Source of the DNA: Thalassobaculum fulvum
GTDB taxonomy: Bacteria; Pseudomonadota; Alphaproteobacteria; Thalassobaculales; Thalassobaculaceae
Direction of reading: 5' to 3'
Assembly (NCBI RefSeq): GCF_014652915.1
Contig: NZ_BMZS01000006.1
Coordinates: 1-64,000, forward strand
DNA length: 64,000 bases
Every line of letters starts with the position of its first letter. Position 1 is the first letter of the stretch. Under the pieces are notes generated by a model. The model was not told the origin of the DNA. It saw nothing but the letters and a program-made list of their open reading frames with translations, and searched no databases. Made by a program: the position numbers and the translations under genes. This document shows positions 8,571-17,340 of this stretch, piece after piece.

Positions 8571-8826
8571 GACGTTTCTCCCGATGCGGTCGCGAGCGCC
8601 GCCGCCCGAGCGTACCGGCGGCCTGACCGTCATGCTAAAGCGACTCCGGGCCCGCGATAACCACCGGCGAGCAGCCCGGCCGCGCGCCGGCGGCCGCGAC
8701 GCCGCCCGACATAAACCTTTGCCGCTCGAAGCGGAAATCCCTATATAGAGACACGAATCCCGACACGTGGACTTTGACTGCAGCCGGGCGTCGACGTCGG
8801 TGACGCCGGGGCGAGGAGAGGACATC

Positions 8827-9393
8827 ATGGCGCAACCGCTCATGCCGAAGGCCACCGCCGTGTGGCTGATCGACAACACCGCGCTCACCTTCGACCAGAT
8901 CGCGGCGTTCGTCGGGCTGCACCCCCTCGAGGTGCAGGCGATCGCCGACGGCGAGGTGTCGACCGGCATCCAGGGCTTCGACCCGGTGCTGGCGAGCCAG
9001 CTGACCAAGGCGGAGATCGCGCGCTGCGAAGCCGACCCGAAGGCGCGTCTGCAGATGGCGACCAGCGACCTGCCGAAGCCGGTGCAGAAGACCAAGGGGC
9101 CGAAGTACATCCCGATCGCCAAGCGCGGCGACAAGCCGGACGCCATCGCCTGGCTGGTCAAGCACCATCCGGAACTGAAGGACGCGCAGATCGCCCGGCT
9201 GATCGGGACCACCAAGGACACGATCAACAAGATCCGCGAGCGCACCCACTGGAACAGCCCGAACATCCAGCCGCGCCACCCGGTGTTCCTGGGCCTGTGC
9301 ACCCAGCGCGACCTGGACTCGGCGATCGAGACGGCCGGCGGCACCCAGGTTCCACCGGAGGAGCAGCTGGAGTCGATCAGCGAGTTGCCCTGA
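8827..9393 (+). CDS. trcR: Cell-cycle transcriptional regulator TrcR (DUF1013)
   Basis: 188-residue DUF1013 protein. The family regulator, TrcR, is a broadly acting alphaproteobacterial transcription factor linked to the cell cycle. The N-terminal half has an HTH-like stretch (ALTFDQIAAFVGLHPLEVQAIADGE); the second half has another (LKDAQIARLIGTTKDTINKIRERTHW). The start at 8827 follows GGAGAGGACATC; an in-frame ATG at 8767 is not conserved-looking. A TATATAGAG stretch near 8742-8751 may be its -10 region. Confidence 0.9.
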   Translation: MAQPLMPKATAVWLIDNTALTFDQIAAFVGLHPLEVQAIADGEVSTGIQGFDPVLASQLTKAEIARCEADPKARLQMATSDLPKPVQKTKGPKYIPIAKRGDKPDAIAWLVKHHPELKDAQIARLIGTTKDTINKIRERTHWNSPNIQPRHPVFLGLCTQRDLDSAIETAGGTQVPPEEQLESISELP

Positions 9394-9423
9394 CCCGAGC
9401 TGTCCCGACCCGAGCTGTCCCGA
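9394..9423. repeat. 15-bp tandem duplication after trcR
   Basis: CCCGAGCTGTCCCGA occurs twice head to tail directly after the trcR stop codon. Confidence 0.8.
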
Positions 9424-9453
9424 CCGCAGCCCTCCGGACACCCGGACCCGCGA

Positions 9454-9484
9454 CGCCCCCGCCCGAACCGGACGGGGGCGTTCT
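9454..9484 (+). terminator. Terminator after trcR
   Basis: CGCCCCC (9454-9460) pairs with GGGGGCG (9474-9480), followed by TTCTCG. It also sits ahead of the 3' end of the convergent acetyltransferase gene. Confidence 0.6.
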
Positions 9485-9506
9485 CGTTCCGGAACGCGCC
9501 TCAGGC

Positions 9507-10241
9507 TCAGGCGTGCGGCTGGGACGCGTGAGCGCGCCCGGTCAGGTCCGACAGGCTCTCGCGCTGGCGGCCGTCGGCGTCGAAGTTGGCCGGGTCCAGC
9601 CAGCGCTGGAACGCCGCCTTGAGCGCCGGCCACTCGAGATCCAGGATCGAGAACCAGGCGGTGTCCCGGTTGCGGCCCTTGTACAGGGTGGCCTGCCGGA
9701 ACAATCCCTCGTACTGGAAGCCGAGCCGGTTGGCGGCGGTCCGCGACGGCGCGTTCAGGCTGTCGCACTTCCACTCGTAGCGCCGGTAGCCGAGCTCGTC
9801 GAACACCCGCGCCATCATCAGGTACATGGTCTCGGTCGCCATCACCGTGCGCTGCAGCGCGGGCGACATGGTGATGTGGCCGACCTCGATCACCCCGACC
9901 GCCGGGTCTATCCGCAGGTAGCTGGCATAGCCGAGGCACCGGCCGCTCGCCTGCTCGACGACCGCGAAGAACAGCGGGTCCTCGCTCGCCTCGCACTGGG
10001 CGATCCATTTGTCGAAGCCGGCGCGGTCCGTCCCGAACGGCCCGACCGCGAGATAGGTCCACATCCGGCCGTCGTCCTCCGAGACCGCTTCGAACAGCGA
10101 CCGGGCATGATCGGCGACCGTCAGCGGCTCCAGCCTGACCGTTCGCCCGACCATCGCCGACCGGGGCGGCCGCGGCCGCGGCATCCAGCCGGGCACGGGA
10201 TCGCCGATCGGCTGGCCGAGGTCGTTGGTTCGGGCGGTCAT
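9507..10241 (-). CDS. GNAT family N-acetyltransferase (RimJ/RimL-like)
   Basis: About 244 residues. Typical of the RimJ/RimL-like subgroup: GRTVRLEPLTVADHARSLF early, FFAVVEQASGRCLGYASYLRIDP, then IEVGHITMSPALQRTVMATE and the C-terminal NRLGFQYEGLFRQATLYKGRNRD. It probably acetylates a protein N-terminus or a small amine with acetyl-CoA. The ATG at 10241 is preferred because GGAG lies 9 bases upstream; ATGs at 10253 and 10283 are also in frame. Confidence 0.85.
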   Translation of the reverse strand: MTARTNDLGQPIGDPVPGWMPRPRPPRSAMVGRTVRLEPLTVADHARSLFEAVSEDDGRMWTYLAVGPFGTDRAGFDKWIAQCEASEDPLFFAVVEQASGRCLGYASYLRIDPAVGVIEVGHITMSPALQRTVMATETMYLMMARVFDELGYRRYEWKCDSLNAPSRTAANRLGFQYEGLFRQATLYKGRNRDTAWFSILDLEWPALKAAFQRWLDPANFDADGRQRESLSDLTGRAHASQPHA

Positions 10242-10331
10242 GGCGGGCTCCATGGCGAACGGGTTGGTGCCTTCGGATGCCACGACCGCCGGAGCAGGCT
10301 TAGAGCCAAGCCCGCTCCGGCCACCGGGCCA

Positions 10332-10577
10332 TCAGCCGCCTTCGGGCGACGCCTCCCTGGGCGCCAGCCGGTCGAGTACCGCGTACACCACCATGTAGGC
10401 GGCGTAGAGCATGAAGAAGTAGTTCACGATCGGGATCAGCGTCAGCAGTGCCCACAGCCACGACGGCTGTTTCAACCGCTCTGCCAGGAAGTAGTTGCCG
10501 ATCGCAAACGGTAGCGCGATCAGCAGCATCGGCAGGAACGGCATGAAACCGTGCCCGTCCCATCCTCCATACATCAT
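10332..10577 (-). CDS. Small two-span membrane protein, unknown
   Basis: 81 residues, start fixed by a strong GGAGGTGAC directly before ATGATG. A glycine/histidine-rich N-terminus (MMYGGWDGHGF) leads into a hydrophobic stretch MPFLPMLLIALPFAIGNYFLA and a second one, LWALLTLIPIVNYFFMLYAAYMVVYAVL. No family recognised with certainty. It is a single gene between the acetyltransferase and a divergent small hypothetical. Confidence 0.7.
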   Translation of the reverse strand: MMYGGWDGHGFMPFLPMLLIALPFAIGNYFLAERLKQPSWLWALLTLIPIVNYFFMLYAAYMVVYAVLDRLAPREASPEGG

Positions 10578-10790
10578 GTCACCTCCTCCGGCCGGTACGG
10601 CCGAGATTTCGGCATCCTTCGGTCTGCCAGGGCCCCATTCTACGCGCGACCGGTCCGTCGGCCGCTTGGTTTCTCGGGGCAACGGTGCGACAGCCCTGGA
10701 CATTGACGGATCGCTGAGCAATTTGAGCTCATATGGCGGATGCGGCGGTTGCGGCCGGCCGCGGCGGATCACCATCGACAGGCGCCGGGA

Positions 10791-11156
10791 ATGCCGTCCG
10801 AGTATCGTTTCCTGGTCTTCACTCCCGGCGAGGCCGCAACGGCGCTGGCAGCGTTCGCCCGCAAGTCCGGCAAGCCGCTGCCTACCGGCCGCCTGACCGG
10901 TGCGGAACCGTCGGGCGCCAGGGTCATCGGCGGCCAGCTCATGATCGAGACCGCGAGCGGACCGGCCGAGGCGGTGGCGTTCAGCGCCGAGGAGGTGCTG
11001 GAGGCGCTCATCGACTTCTGCCTGAACCGCCGGATTCCGCTGCCCATGTCGTCCGAAAAGACCCTGGAGAAGCTGCACGGCCGCTTCGCGCTCCGCATTG
11101 GCCACATCGACTCGATCGACTTCCAGATGCGCAGCCACGCCCCCAGGGTCGAGTAG
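10791..11156 (+). CDS. Hypothetical protein
   Basis: 121 residues beginning MPSEYRFLVFTPGEAATAL. No family recognised. It has an ordered look, with an internal segment AVAFSAEEVLEALIDFCLNRRIPLPM and FALRIGHIDSIDFQM, and no signal peptide or membrane segment. The start at 10791 is the best initiator for the conserved-looking part, but the ribosome-binding site is weak; an ATG at 10740 is in frame. Coding is supported by length and typical GC-biased codon use. Confidence 0.55.
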   Translation: MPSEYRFLVFTPGEAATALAAFARKSGKPLPTGRLTGAEPSGARVIGGQLMIETASGPAEAVAFSAEEVLEALIDFCLNRRIPLPMSSEKTLEKLHGRFALRIGHIDSIDFQMRSHAPRVE

Positions 11157-11238
11157 ACGCCGGCGTTCCCAAGGCCGCTCCACCTCCCTAGGCTGCCCCC
11201 TCCTGAACCGCCTCGACCGGTCGAAGGGAGCGCCTGCC

Positions 11239-12114
11239 ATGAAGCTCGTCACCTATGAGGCCGCCGACCGAGCCCGGGTCGGCCTGGTCCACGACGGCCG
11301 GGTCGCCGACCTCGCCGAACTGGGCATCGACGCCGCGGACATGCTGCAGCTCCTGCGGTCCGGCCTCGACCGGCTGGCTGCCGCCGCCCGCCGCGGCCTG
11401 CCGGCCGGGCGTCCGCTCGACGAGGTCCGCCTGCTGGCGCCGGTCCCGCGGCCCGGCAAGATCATCGGGGTCGGCCGGAACTACCGGGCGCATGCCGCGG
11501 AGGGCGGGCTGGAGACGCAGGAGAAGCCGCGTCTGTTCACCAAGGTGCCGTCCTCGGTCACCGGCCCGGACGGCCCGGTCGAGAAGCCGGCGATCGTCAC
11601 CAAGCTGGACTGGGAGGCGGAGATCGCCGTGGTGGTCGGTCGCACCATGCGCGACGTTCCCGAGGACCGGGCGCTCGACTACGTGGCCGGCTACACCCTC
11701 CTGAACGACGTCTCGGCCCGCGAGTTCCAGTTCGACGTCAAGCCGCCCCAGACCAGCTTCGCCAAGTCGATGGACGGATTCTGCCCGATGGGACCGTGGC
11801 TGGTGACCGCCGACGAAATTCCCGACCCCGGCCACCTGCGGCTGACCTGCCGGGTCAACGGCGCGCTCATGCAGGACGGCAACACCCGCGACATGATCTT
11901 CCCGATCCCGCTGATCCTGTCCTACGTCAGCCGCTATCTCGCGCTGGAGCCGGGCGATGTCATCGCCACCGGCACGCCCGACGGCGTCGGCGTCTTCCGA
12001 AAGCCGCCGGTGTTCCTGCAGCCCGGCGACCGGGTGGAGGTGGCGTGCCCGGCGATCGGCGTGCTCGGGAACACGGTGGTCGAGCGCGCCGGAGGACAAG
12101 GGGGCGCAACGTGA
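11239..12114 (+). CDS. Fumarylacetoacetate hydrolase family protein
   Basis: 291-residue FAH-superfamily enzyme (hydrolases, decarboxylases or hydratases of 2-oxo acids). Seen: IIGVGRNYRAHAAEGG, DWEAEIAVVVGRTMRDV with the metal-binding Glu pair, GYTLLNDVSAREFQ, and the C-terminal GDVIATGTPDGVGVFRKPP. This layout is closest to the 2-hydroxyhepta-2,4-diene-1,7-dioate isomerase / 2-keto-4-pentenoate hydratase group. Start at 11239 follows GAAGGGAG. The gene stands alone, so the aromatic or sugar-acid pathway it serves is unknown. Confidence 0.88.
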   Translation: MKLVTYEAADRARVGLVHDGRVADLAELGIDAADMLQLLRSGLDRLAAAARRGLPAGRPLDEVRLLAPVPRPGKIIGVGRNYRAHAAEGGLETQEKPRLFTKVPSSVTGPDGPVEKPAIVTKLDWEAEIAVVVGRTMRDVPEDRALDYVAGYTLLNDVSAREFQFDVKPPQTSFAKSMDGFCPMGPWLVTADEIPDPGHLRLTCRVNGALMQDGNTRDMIFPIPLILSYVSRYLALEPGDVIATGTPDGVGVFRKPPVFLQPGDRVEVACPAIGVLGNTVVERAGGQGGAT

Positions 12115-12133
12115 CCGCTCAGAACCGGCGGAG

Positions 12134-12727
12134 TCAATGCCACGGGAGGTTGCCGTCGGCCCCGTCGTGCGATCCTCCCGGCTTGAGCTTCAGACGGTCC
12201 GCCACCGTGTAGACGGAGATCGCGATATCCATGTCGAACGAGATCGCCTTGATCATCGAGCGCAGGTGCTGAGCCGAAACCAGCGCCCCCAGATAGTGAT
12301 TCACGATGAGGTCGACGACGTTTCCCATGAAATTGTTGTAGCCGCTGATGTAGAGATAGAGCGGCAGATTGATTCGATAGTGGGCAACGCCGACCCTTAC
12401 CGCGCTGTGCACATAGTCTTCGCTGAACCCGGAGAACATCAGCCGGTTCCAGTGTTCTTTCTGCCTTAGCTTGATTTCGGCCACGTCGAAGCTGCTCAAG
12501 AACCGCGCCGCCTCCGGGAACGTCCCGACATGACGATAGAAAGCTGCAATTATTTGCGGCATGTTTTCGTCGATGATGCGGCCGGTTTCCACGATCATCG
12601 ATCGCGCATCATCATTGATCTGGTAGAACGCCAATCGACGATCTATTCTTTTAATTATACCCTCTGTAGCCAATGCCGTCAGTTCGACATAGGTCTTCTC
12701 GTTTCCGACACCAGGAGGCGGCGACAT
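12134..12727 (-). CDS. Stand-alone globin-coupled-sensor domain (protoglobin-like)
   Basis: 197-residue protein that looks like the globin half of a globin-coupled sensor with no attached output domain. The F-helix segment RVGVAHYRINLPLYLYISGYNN contains the expected proximal heme histidine at residue 116, and an aromatic B-helix position (FYQIND, residue 35) could supply the distal tyrosine. LRQKEHWNRLMFSGF is also typical. It would bind heme and sense O2, CO or NO; partners are unknown. The first ~30 codons and the promoter side are AT-rich (for example AGGGTATAATTAAAAGAATA), unlike the rest of the window, suggesting acquisition. A short C-terminal tail is glycine/histidine-rich. Confidence 0.82.
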   Translation of the reverse strand: MSPPPGVGNEKTYVELTALATEGIIKRIDRRLAFYQINDDARSMIVETGRIIDENMPQIIAAFYRHVGTFPEAARFLSSFDVAEIKLRQKEHWNRLMFSGFSEDYVHSAVRVGVAHYRINLPLYLYISGYNNFMGNVVDLIVNHYLGALVSAQHLRSMIKAISFDMDIAISVYTVADRLKLKPGGSHDGADGNLPWH

Positions 12728-13019
12728 CGTCCATTCTCCGGTTAGGCGCGGCAGCCAGGCTCTTGATAGTTATTTTCGCTTAACCGCATAAGCTAATATT
12801 TAATTCAATTAGTATTCTATCTGATCGGGCACCCGTTTCCAAACCCCGGCCTTGTTCCCGTCGCCGTCCGCCCGGGGCCGAGTCCTACCGGGGGCCCGTT
12901 CGATCGGCGATGCAGGGCCGGCACCGCAGCGCTGACACCACTGATCCGCCGGTGCCCCGTCACCGCGGCTGTCGTCATGAATAATTGCATTTCATGAAAT
13001 TATTTCAATCTTACAGATT
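12728..13019. other. AT-rich intergenic patch
   Basis: About 290 bases without a credible gene. Two stretches (about 12765-12830 and 12976-13019) are markedly AT-rich against a very GC-rich background, including runs such as CTAATATTTAATTCAATTAG. They flank the globin gene on one side and a decayed acetyltransferase on the other. No terminal inverted repeats or transposase were seen. Confidence 0.6.
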
Positions 13020-13199
13020 CGCCGCGGCAGGGGTGCCGGCCGGGCGCCGATCGAGGCGGTGTACGCAGCCGCGGTCGCGAACGGGGCGGAACGGGTCTAC
13101 TGGCAGAATCACGCGGACAACGCGGCAGCACCACGGCTGTACGACGCCGTCGCCGGGTTCTCCGGCTTCGTCGTGTACCGCAAGATCCTGCCGCCCTGA
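13020..13199 (+). pseudogene. Remnant of a GNAT acetyltransferase (C-terminal part)
   Basis: The frame reads RRGRGAGRAPIEAVYAAAVA, then ERVYWQNHADNAAAPRLYDAV and ends GFVVYRKILPP-stop. This is the acetyl-CoA-binding motif A and C-terminus of a GNAT enzyme, where intact members read RGxGxGRALIEAVY. Upstream the same frame runs into AT-rich sequence and a stop (near 12979) with no start codon or N-terminal domain. The gene has therefore lost its front half, probably at the border of the AT-rich patch. Confidence 0.7.
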
Positions 13200-13261
13200 C
13201 GGCCGGCGCTCCCGTCACGATTGATATTGACCTCGGTGGCCGGACGTGGCCACTTGGCGCC

Positions 13262-13409
13262 ATGAACGCGATGCTCACTATCAAGCGCCCGACCAAGACG
13301 ACCGCCGCCGGCGGGGCGTCGTCTGGTGCTTGCGTGGCGATCGCCGCCGCATAGACCGCCAGATGGCCCCGCCGGAGACGGACGGGGCCCCTGCAGCGAG
13401 CGGCCCCGT
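13262..13409 (+). promoter_or_regulatory. Candidate attenuator leader of asd
   Basis: A 30-codon frame (13262-13354) reads MNAMLTIKRPTKTTAAGG and ends in alanines; it has four threonine and two lysine codons close together, end products of the pathway that asd feeds. Downstream, ACGGGGCC (13382-13389) can pair either with GGCCCCG (13365-13371) or with GGCCCCGT (13402-13409), two mutually exclusive hairpins before the asd start at 13440. The arrangement resembles a transcription or translation attenuator. There is no convincing ribosome-binding site for the peptide and only a weak T tract, so this is tentative. Confidence 0.3.
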
Positions 13410-13439
13410 CTCTACCGGCCTACCGGAAGAGAGACTGCC

Positions 13440-14504
13440 ATGCCGAACGCCGTCGAACTGTCCGCACCCGCCCCGTTCCGCCAGGTCGAGGCCCCGGCGC
13501 CCGTTGTCGCCATCGTCGGTGCCACCGGCGCGGTCGGGGTCGAACTGCTGGCCTGCCTCGCCGCCCGCGGCTTCCCGCTCGGCGGGCTGCGCCTGCTGGC
13601 CTCGGCCCGGTCCGCCGGCCGCACCCTCGACTTCGCCGGGCGCGCCGTCGCCGTCGACGAACTGACCGAGGAGAGCTTCCGGGGCGTGGATATCGCCCTG
13701 TTCTCGGCCGGCAGCGACATCTCCAGGCGCTACGCCGCGGCCGCCGTGAAGGCCGGCGCCATCGTGATCGACAACTCCTCGGCATTCCGGGTGGACCCGG
13801 ACGTGCCGCTGGTGGTGCCGGAGGTCAACGCCGCGGCGCTCGCCGGGCACCGCGGGATCGTCGCCAACCCGAACTGCGTCGCCGCCATCGCCACGGTGGC
13901 GCTGGCACCGCTGCACCGGGCGCGTCCGATCCGCCGGCTGGCCGCCGCCACCTACCAGGCCGCCTCGGGCGCCGGCACCGCCGCCATGGAGGAGCTGCGC
14001 GCCTCGACCGCGGCCTGGCTGCACGGCGAGCCGTTCGAGCCGACGGTCCTGCCGCACCCGTATGCCTTCAACCTGTTCAGCCACAACGCCGCGGTCGATC
14101 CGGAGACCGGCTACAACGGCGAGGAACTGAAGGTGATCGCCGAGACCCGGCGCCTGCTGGACGCCGCCGACCTGCCGGTCGGCATCACCTGCGTCCGGGT
14201 GCCGGTGCTGCGCGCCCACGCCATGGCCCTGACCATGACCTTCGACGAGCCGCTGTCGCCGGACGAGGCCCGCCGCCTGCTGACCGCCGCCCCGGGTCTC
14301 CGGGTGGTCGACGACCGCGCCGCCAACCACTTCCCGATGCCCTCGGAAGCGTCCGGCCGCGACGAGGTGCTGGTCGGCCGCATCCGAACCGACCTCGGCG
14401 ACCCCTCCGGCCGCAGCCTCTGCCTGTTCGTGGCCGGCGACCAGCTGCTGAAGGGCGCCGCCCTGAACGCGGTGCAGATCGCCGAACTGCTGCTGCGGAG
14501 GTGA
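13440..14504 (+). CDS. asd: Aspartate-semialdehyde dehydrogenase
   Basis: 354-residue NADPH enzyme that reduces aspartyl phosphate to aspartate semialdehyde, the branch point to lysine, threonine and methionine. Seen: nucleotide-binding VAIVGATGAVG, NNS-type DNSSAFR, the catalytic cysteine in ANPNCVAA (family usually SNPNCTT), YQAASGAG, and HPYAFNLFSHN. The N-terminus is about 20 residues longer than usual. Start at 13440 follows GGAAGAGAGAC. Directly downstream genes are on the other strand. Confidence 0.9.
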   Translation: MPNAVELSAPAPFRQVEAPAPVVAIVGATGAVGVELLACLAARGFPLGGLRLLASARSAGRTLDFAGRAVAVDELTEESFRGVDIALFSAGSDISRRYAAAAVKAGAIVIDNSSAFRVDPDVPLVVPEVNAAALAGHRGIVANPNCVAAIATVALAPLHRARPIRRLAAATYQAASGAGTAAMEELRASTAAWLHGEPFEPTVLPHPYAFNLFSHNAAVDPETGYNGEELKVIAETRRLLDAADLPVGITCVRVPVLRAHAMALTMTFDEPLSPDEARRLLTAAPGLRVVDDRAANHFPMPSEASGRDEVLVGRIRTDLGDPSGRSLCLFVAGDQLLKGAALNAVQIAELLLRR

Positions 14505-14512
14505 TGCGCCCC

Positions 14513-15301
14513 CTACCCCTTCGGCATCACGTGGCTGAGCGCCAGCCTTCCGCCGTCGGGGTAGATGGTCTGGCCGGTGAAGTAGGCGCTGTCGTCGGTC
14601 GCCAGGAACAGGGCGGCGCCGGCGATCTCCGCCGGGTCGGCCGGGCGGCCGAGCGGAGTGCGCGCGCGCAGGCGGTCCATCGCCTCCGGGTCGGTCAGCA
14701 TGGCCGAGCGGAACAGGTCGGTCGCCACGCTGCCGGGGCCGATGGCGTTGACCCGGATGCCGTGCGGCGCCAGCTCGACCGCCATGGTCTTGGTTAGCTG
14801 GTTCACCGCCCCCTTCGAGGCGTTGTAGGCGGCCAGGCCCTGCGGGACGATCACCGCGTTGACCGACGCGGTGTTGACGATCTTGCCGGCGATGCCGCGC
14901 TCGACCATCCGCCGGGCCGCCTCCTGGCCGGTGTAGAACACACCCTTGAGGTTGACCGCCACGACCCGGTCGAAGGTCTCGTCGTCGAGCTCCAGGAACG
15001 GCGTGTTGTGGATGATGCCGGCGTTGGCGCAGACCACGTCGAGCGAGCCGTAGGCGGCGATCGCGTGGTCCATCAGGGCCGCCACCTGGTCGCGCCGGGT
15101 GACGTCGCAGGCGACGAACCGCCCCTCGCCGCCGGCCTGCTTGATGCGGCCGACCACGGCGTCGCCCGCCATCGGGTCCATGTCGGCGGCCACCACCCTG
15201 GCGCCCTCGGCGGCGAACCGCTCGGCGATCGCCGCGCCGATGCCGCGCGCCGCCCCGGTGACGACCGCGACCTTGCCCTGCAACCGCCCTGTCCCTGGCA
15301 T
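14513..15301 (-). CDS. SDR family oxidoreductase
   Basis: 262-residue classical short-chain dehydrogenase/reductase using NAD(P). Seen: GAARGIG cofactor loop near residue 17, CANAGI, the catalytic serine in NTASVNAV, the YNASKGAV pair (Tyr and Lys), and GPGSVATDL. The Asp after the second strand (AADMD) favours NAD. It starts 5 bp after the stop of the acyl-CoA synthetase and is co-transcribed with it. The alcohol or 3-hydroxyacyl substrate is not identifiable. Confidence 0.9.
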   Translation of the reverse strand: MPGTGRLQGKVAVVTGAARGIGAAIAERFAAEGARVVAADMDPMAGDAVVGRIKQAGGEGRFVACDVTRRDQVAALMDHAIAAYGSLDVVCANAGIIHNTPFLELDDETFDRVVAVNLKGVFYTGQEAARRMVERGIAGKIVNTASVNAVIVPQGLAAYNASKGAVNQLTKTMAVELAPHGIRVNAIGPGSVATDLFRSAMLTDPEAMDRLRARTPLGRPADPAEIAGAALFLATDDSAYFTGQTIYPDGGRLALSHVMPKG

Positions 15302-15306
15302 GCCCG

Positions 15307-17205
15307 TTACCCCTTCTTCGCGTAGCCGACGCCCTGCAGCGACTCGGTGATCTCGCCGAGGATCGCCGGGTCGTCGATGGTCGCCGGCACGCCGGGATCC
15401 TGACCGTCGGCGATCTTCTGCATGGTGCCGCGCAGGATCTTGCCGGAACGGGTCTTCGGCAGCCGGTGCACCACGGTCGCGACCTTGAAGGCGGCGACCG
15501 GGCCGATGCGCTCGCGCACCATCGCCACCACCTCCTTGACCACCTGGTCGTGCGGCTTGTTCACGCCGTCCTTGAGCACCAGGAAGCCGAGCGGGACCTG
15601 CCCCTTGAGGTCGTCGGCCACGCCGATCACCGCGCACTCCGCGACGTCCGGATGGCTGGCCAGCACCTCCTCCATGCCGCCGGTCGAGAGACGGTGTCCG
15701 GCGACGTTGATGATGTCGTCGGTCCGGGTCATCACGTGGATGTAGCCGTCGTCGTCGATCAGCCCGGCGTCGCCGGTCTGGTAGAAGCCCGGGTACTCGG
15801 TCATGTAGCTCTGGACGAACCGCTCGTCGTTGTTCCAGAGCGTCGACAGCGCCCCCGGCGGCAGCGGCAGCTTGATCGAGATCGCGCCGATCTCGTTCGG
15901 CTTCACCGGGGTGCCCTCCGGCGCCAGCACCTGCACGTCCCAGCCCGGCACCGGATGGGTCGGCGAGCCGGGCTTGTACGGCAGCTCCTCGATGCCGAGG
16001 CAGTTGGAGGCGATCGGCCAGCCGGTCTCGGTCTGCCACCAGTGATCGACCGCCGGAACCTTCAGCTTGTCCTGGCACCACTTCAGGGTGTCCGGGTCGC
16101 AACGCTCGCCGGCCAGGAACTGCGCCCGGAAGTGCGACATGTCGTAGTTCGCCAGCAGCTTGCCGTCCGGGTCCTCCTTCTTGATCGCCCGGATCGCGGT
16201 CGGTGCTGTGAACATCACCTTGACCTTGTGGTCGGCGATCACCCGCCAGAACACCCCGGCGTCCGGCGTACCGACCGGCTTGCCCTCGAACAGCACGGTG
16301 GTGCAGCCGTGGAACAGCGGCGCGTAGACGATGTAGGAGTGGCCGACCACCCAGCCGACGTCCGACGCCGCCCAGTACACGTCGCCGGGCTCGACGTCGT
16401 AGATGTTCTTCATCGACCACTTCAGCGCCACCAGGTGGCCGCCGGTCGGGCGCACCACGCCCTTCGGCTGCCCGGTGGTGCCGGAGGTGTAGAGCACGTA
16501 GGCCGGGTCGGTCGCCTTGACCGGCACGCATTCGGCGGCCGGCGCCCCGGCCTCGGCGTCCTCCCAGGTCAGGTCGCGGCCGTCGACCAGCGGGGCTTCG
16601 GCCTGGGGGCGCTGCTTGATCACGCAGCGTTCCGGCTTGTGCGCCGACAGTTCGATCGCCCGGTCCAGCAGCGGCTTGTAGGGCAGCACCCGCTGGCCCT
16701 CGATGCCGCAGGACGCGGAGACGATGACCTTCGGCTTGGCGTCGTCGATGCGGGTCGCCAGCTCCTTGGCCGCGAAACCGCCGAACACCACCGAGTGGAC
16801 GGCGCCGATCCGGACGGTCGCCAGCATGGCGATCACCGCCTCGGGGATCATCGGCATGTACAGGATCACCCGGTCGCCGTAGCCGACGCCGAGCCCGCGC
16901 AGCGCACCGGCGAACCGGGCGACCCGGTCCTGCAGCTCGGCGTAGGTGAACTTCGTGACCGTCCCGGTGACCGGGCTGTCGTAGATCAGCGCCGTCTGCC
17001 CGCCGCGCCCGGCCTCGACGTGCCGGTCGATCGCGTTGTAGCAGGTGTTGGTCTCGCCGCCGACGAACCAGCGGGTGAACGGCGACCGGGAGTCGTCGAG
17101 GACCCGGTCCCAGCGCTTCGTCCAGGCCACGTCCTCGGCCGCCTCGGCCCAGAATCCCTCGGGATCCTCGAGCGAGCGCCGGTAGATCTCGTGGAAACGG
17201 CCCAT
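15307..17205 (-). CDS. prpE: Propionyl-CoA/short-chain acyl-CoA synthetase
   Basis: 632-residue AMP-forming ligase of the acetyl-CoA synthetase group; N-terminal FHEIYRRSLEDPEGFWAEAA is the ACAS_N domain. Seen: YTSGTTGQPKGVVRPTGG near residue 237, WWQTETGWPI, and the C-terminal LPKTRSGKILRGTMQ with the regulatory, acetylatable lysine near 588. The overall pattern is PrpE/ACSS3-like, so propionate is the likeliest substrate, but acetate or others are possible. ATG 17205 follows GGGGAGGAGAC. It forms an operon with the SDR gene. Confidence 0.85.
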   Translation of the reverse strand: MGRFHEIYRRSLEDPEGFWAEAAEDVAWTKRWDRVLDDSRSPFTRWFVGGETNTCYNAIDRHVEAGRGGQTALIYDSPVTGTVTKFTYAELQDRVARFAGALRGLGVGYGDRVILYMPMIPEAVIAMLATVRIGAVHSVVFGGFAAKELATRIDDAKPKVIVSASCGIEGQRVLPYKPLLDRAIELSAHKPERCVIKQRPQAEAPLVDGRDLTWEDAEAGAPAAECVPVKATDPAYVLYTSGTTGQPKGVVRPTGGHLVALKWSMKNIYDVEPGDVYWAASDVGWVVGHSYIVYAPLFHGCTTVLFEGKPVGTPDAGVFWRVIADHKVKVMFTAPTAIRAIKKEDPDGKLLANYDMSHFRAQFLAGERCDPDTLKWCQDKLKVPAVDHWWQTETGWPIASNCLGIEELPYKPGSPTHPVPGWDVQVLAPEGTPVKPNEIGAISIKLPLPPGALSTLWNNDERFVQSYMTEYPGFYQTGDAGLIDDDGYIHVMTRTDDIINVAGHRLSTGGMEEVLASHPDVAECAVIGVADDLKGQVPLGFLVLKDGVNKPHDQVVKEVVAMVRERIGPVAAFKVATVVHRLPKTRSGKILRGTMQKIADGQDPGVPATIDDPAILGEITESLQGVGYAKKG

Positions 17206-17340
17206 GTCTCCTCCCCTGTGCCGGTCGTGGCCCGGGCATCGCCGGGCTCGTGCTTGCCGGTGATCCTGCGTCAGACGGCGGCGGATGTTAACAACGGAGA
17301 ACCGTCGCACCCGTGCGCTGGATCAAAAGGGCGGCGGCGG

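Noticed and set aside
12763-12780. Possible FNR box (TTGATAGTTATTTT) upstream of the globin gene
   Set aside because: Right half-site is wrong, and in AT-rich DNA such half-sites are expected by chance.
13220-13233. FNR-like sequence TTGATATTGACCTC upstream of asd
   Set aside because: Only one half-site is good; the second half does not match TCAA.
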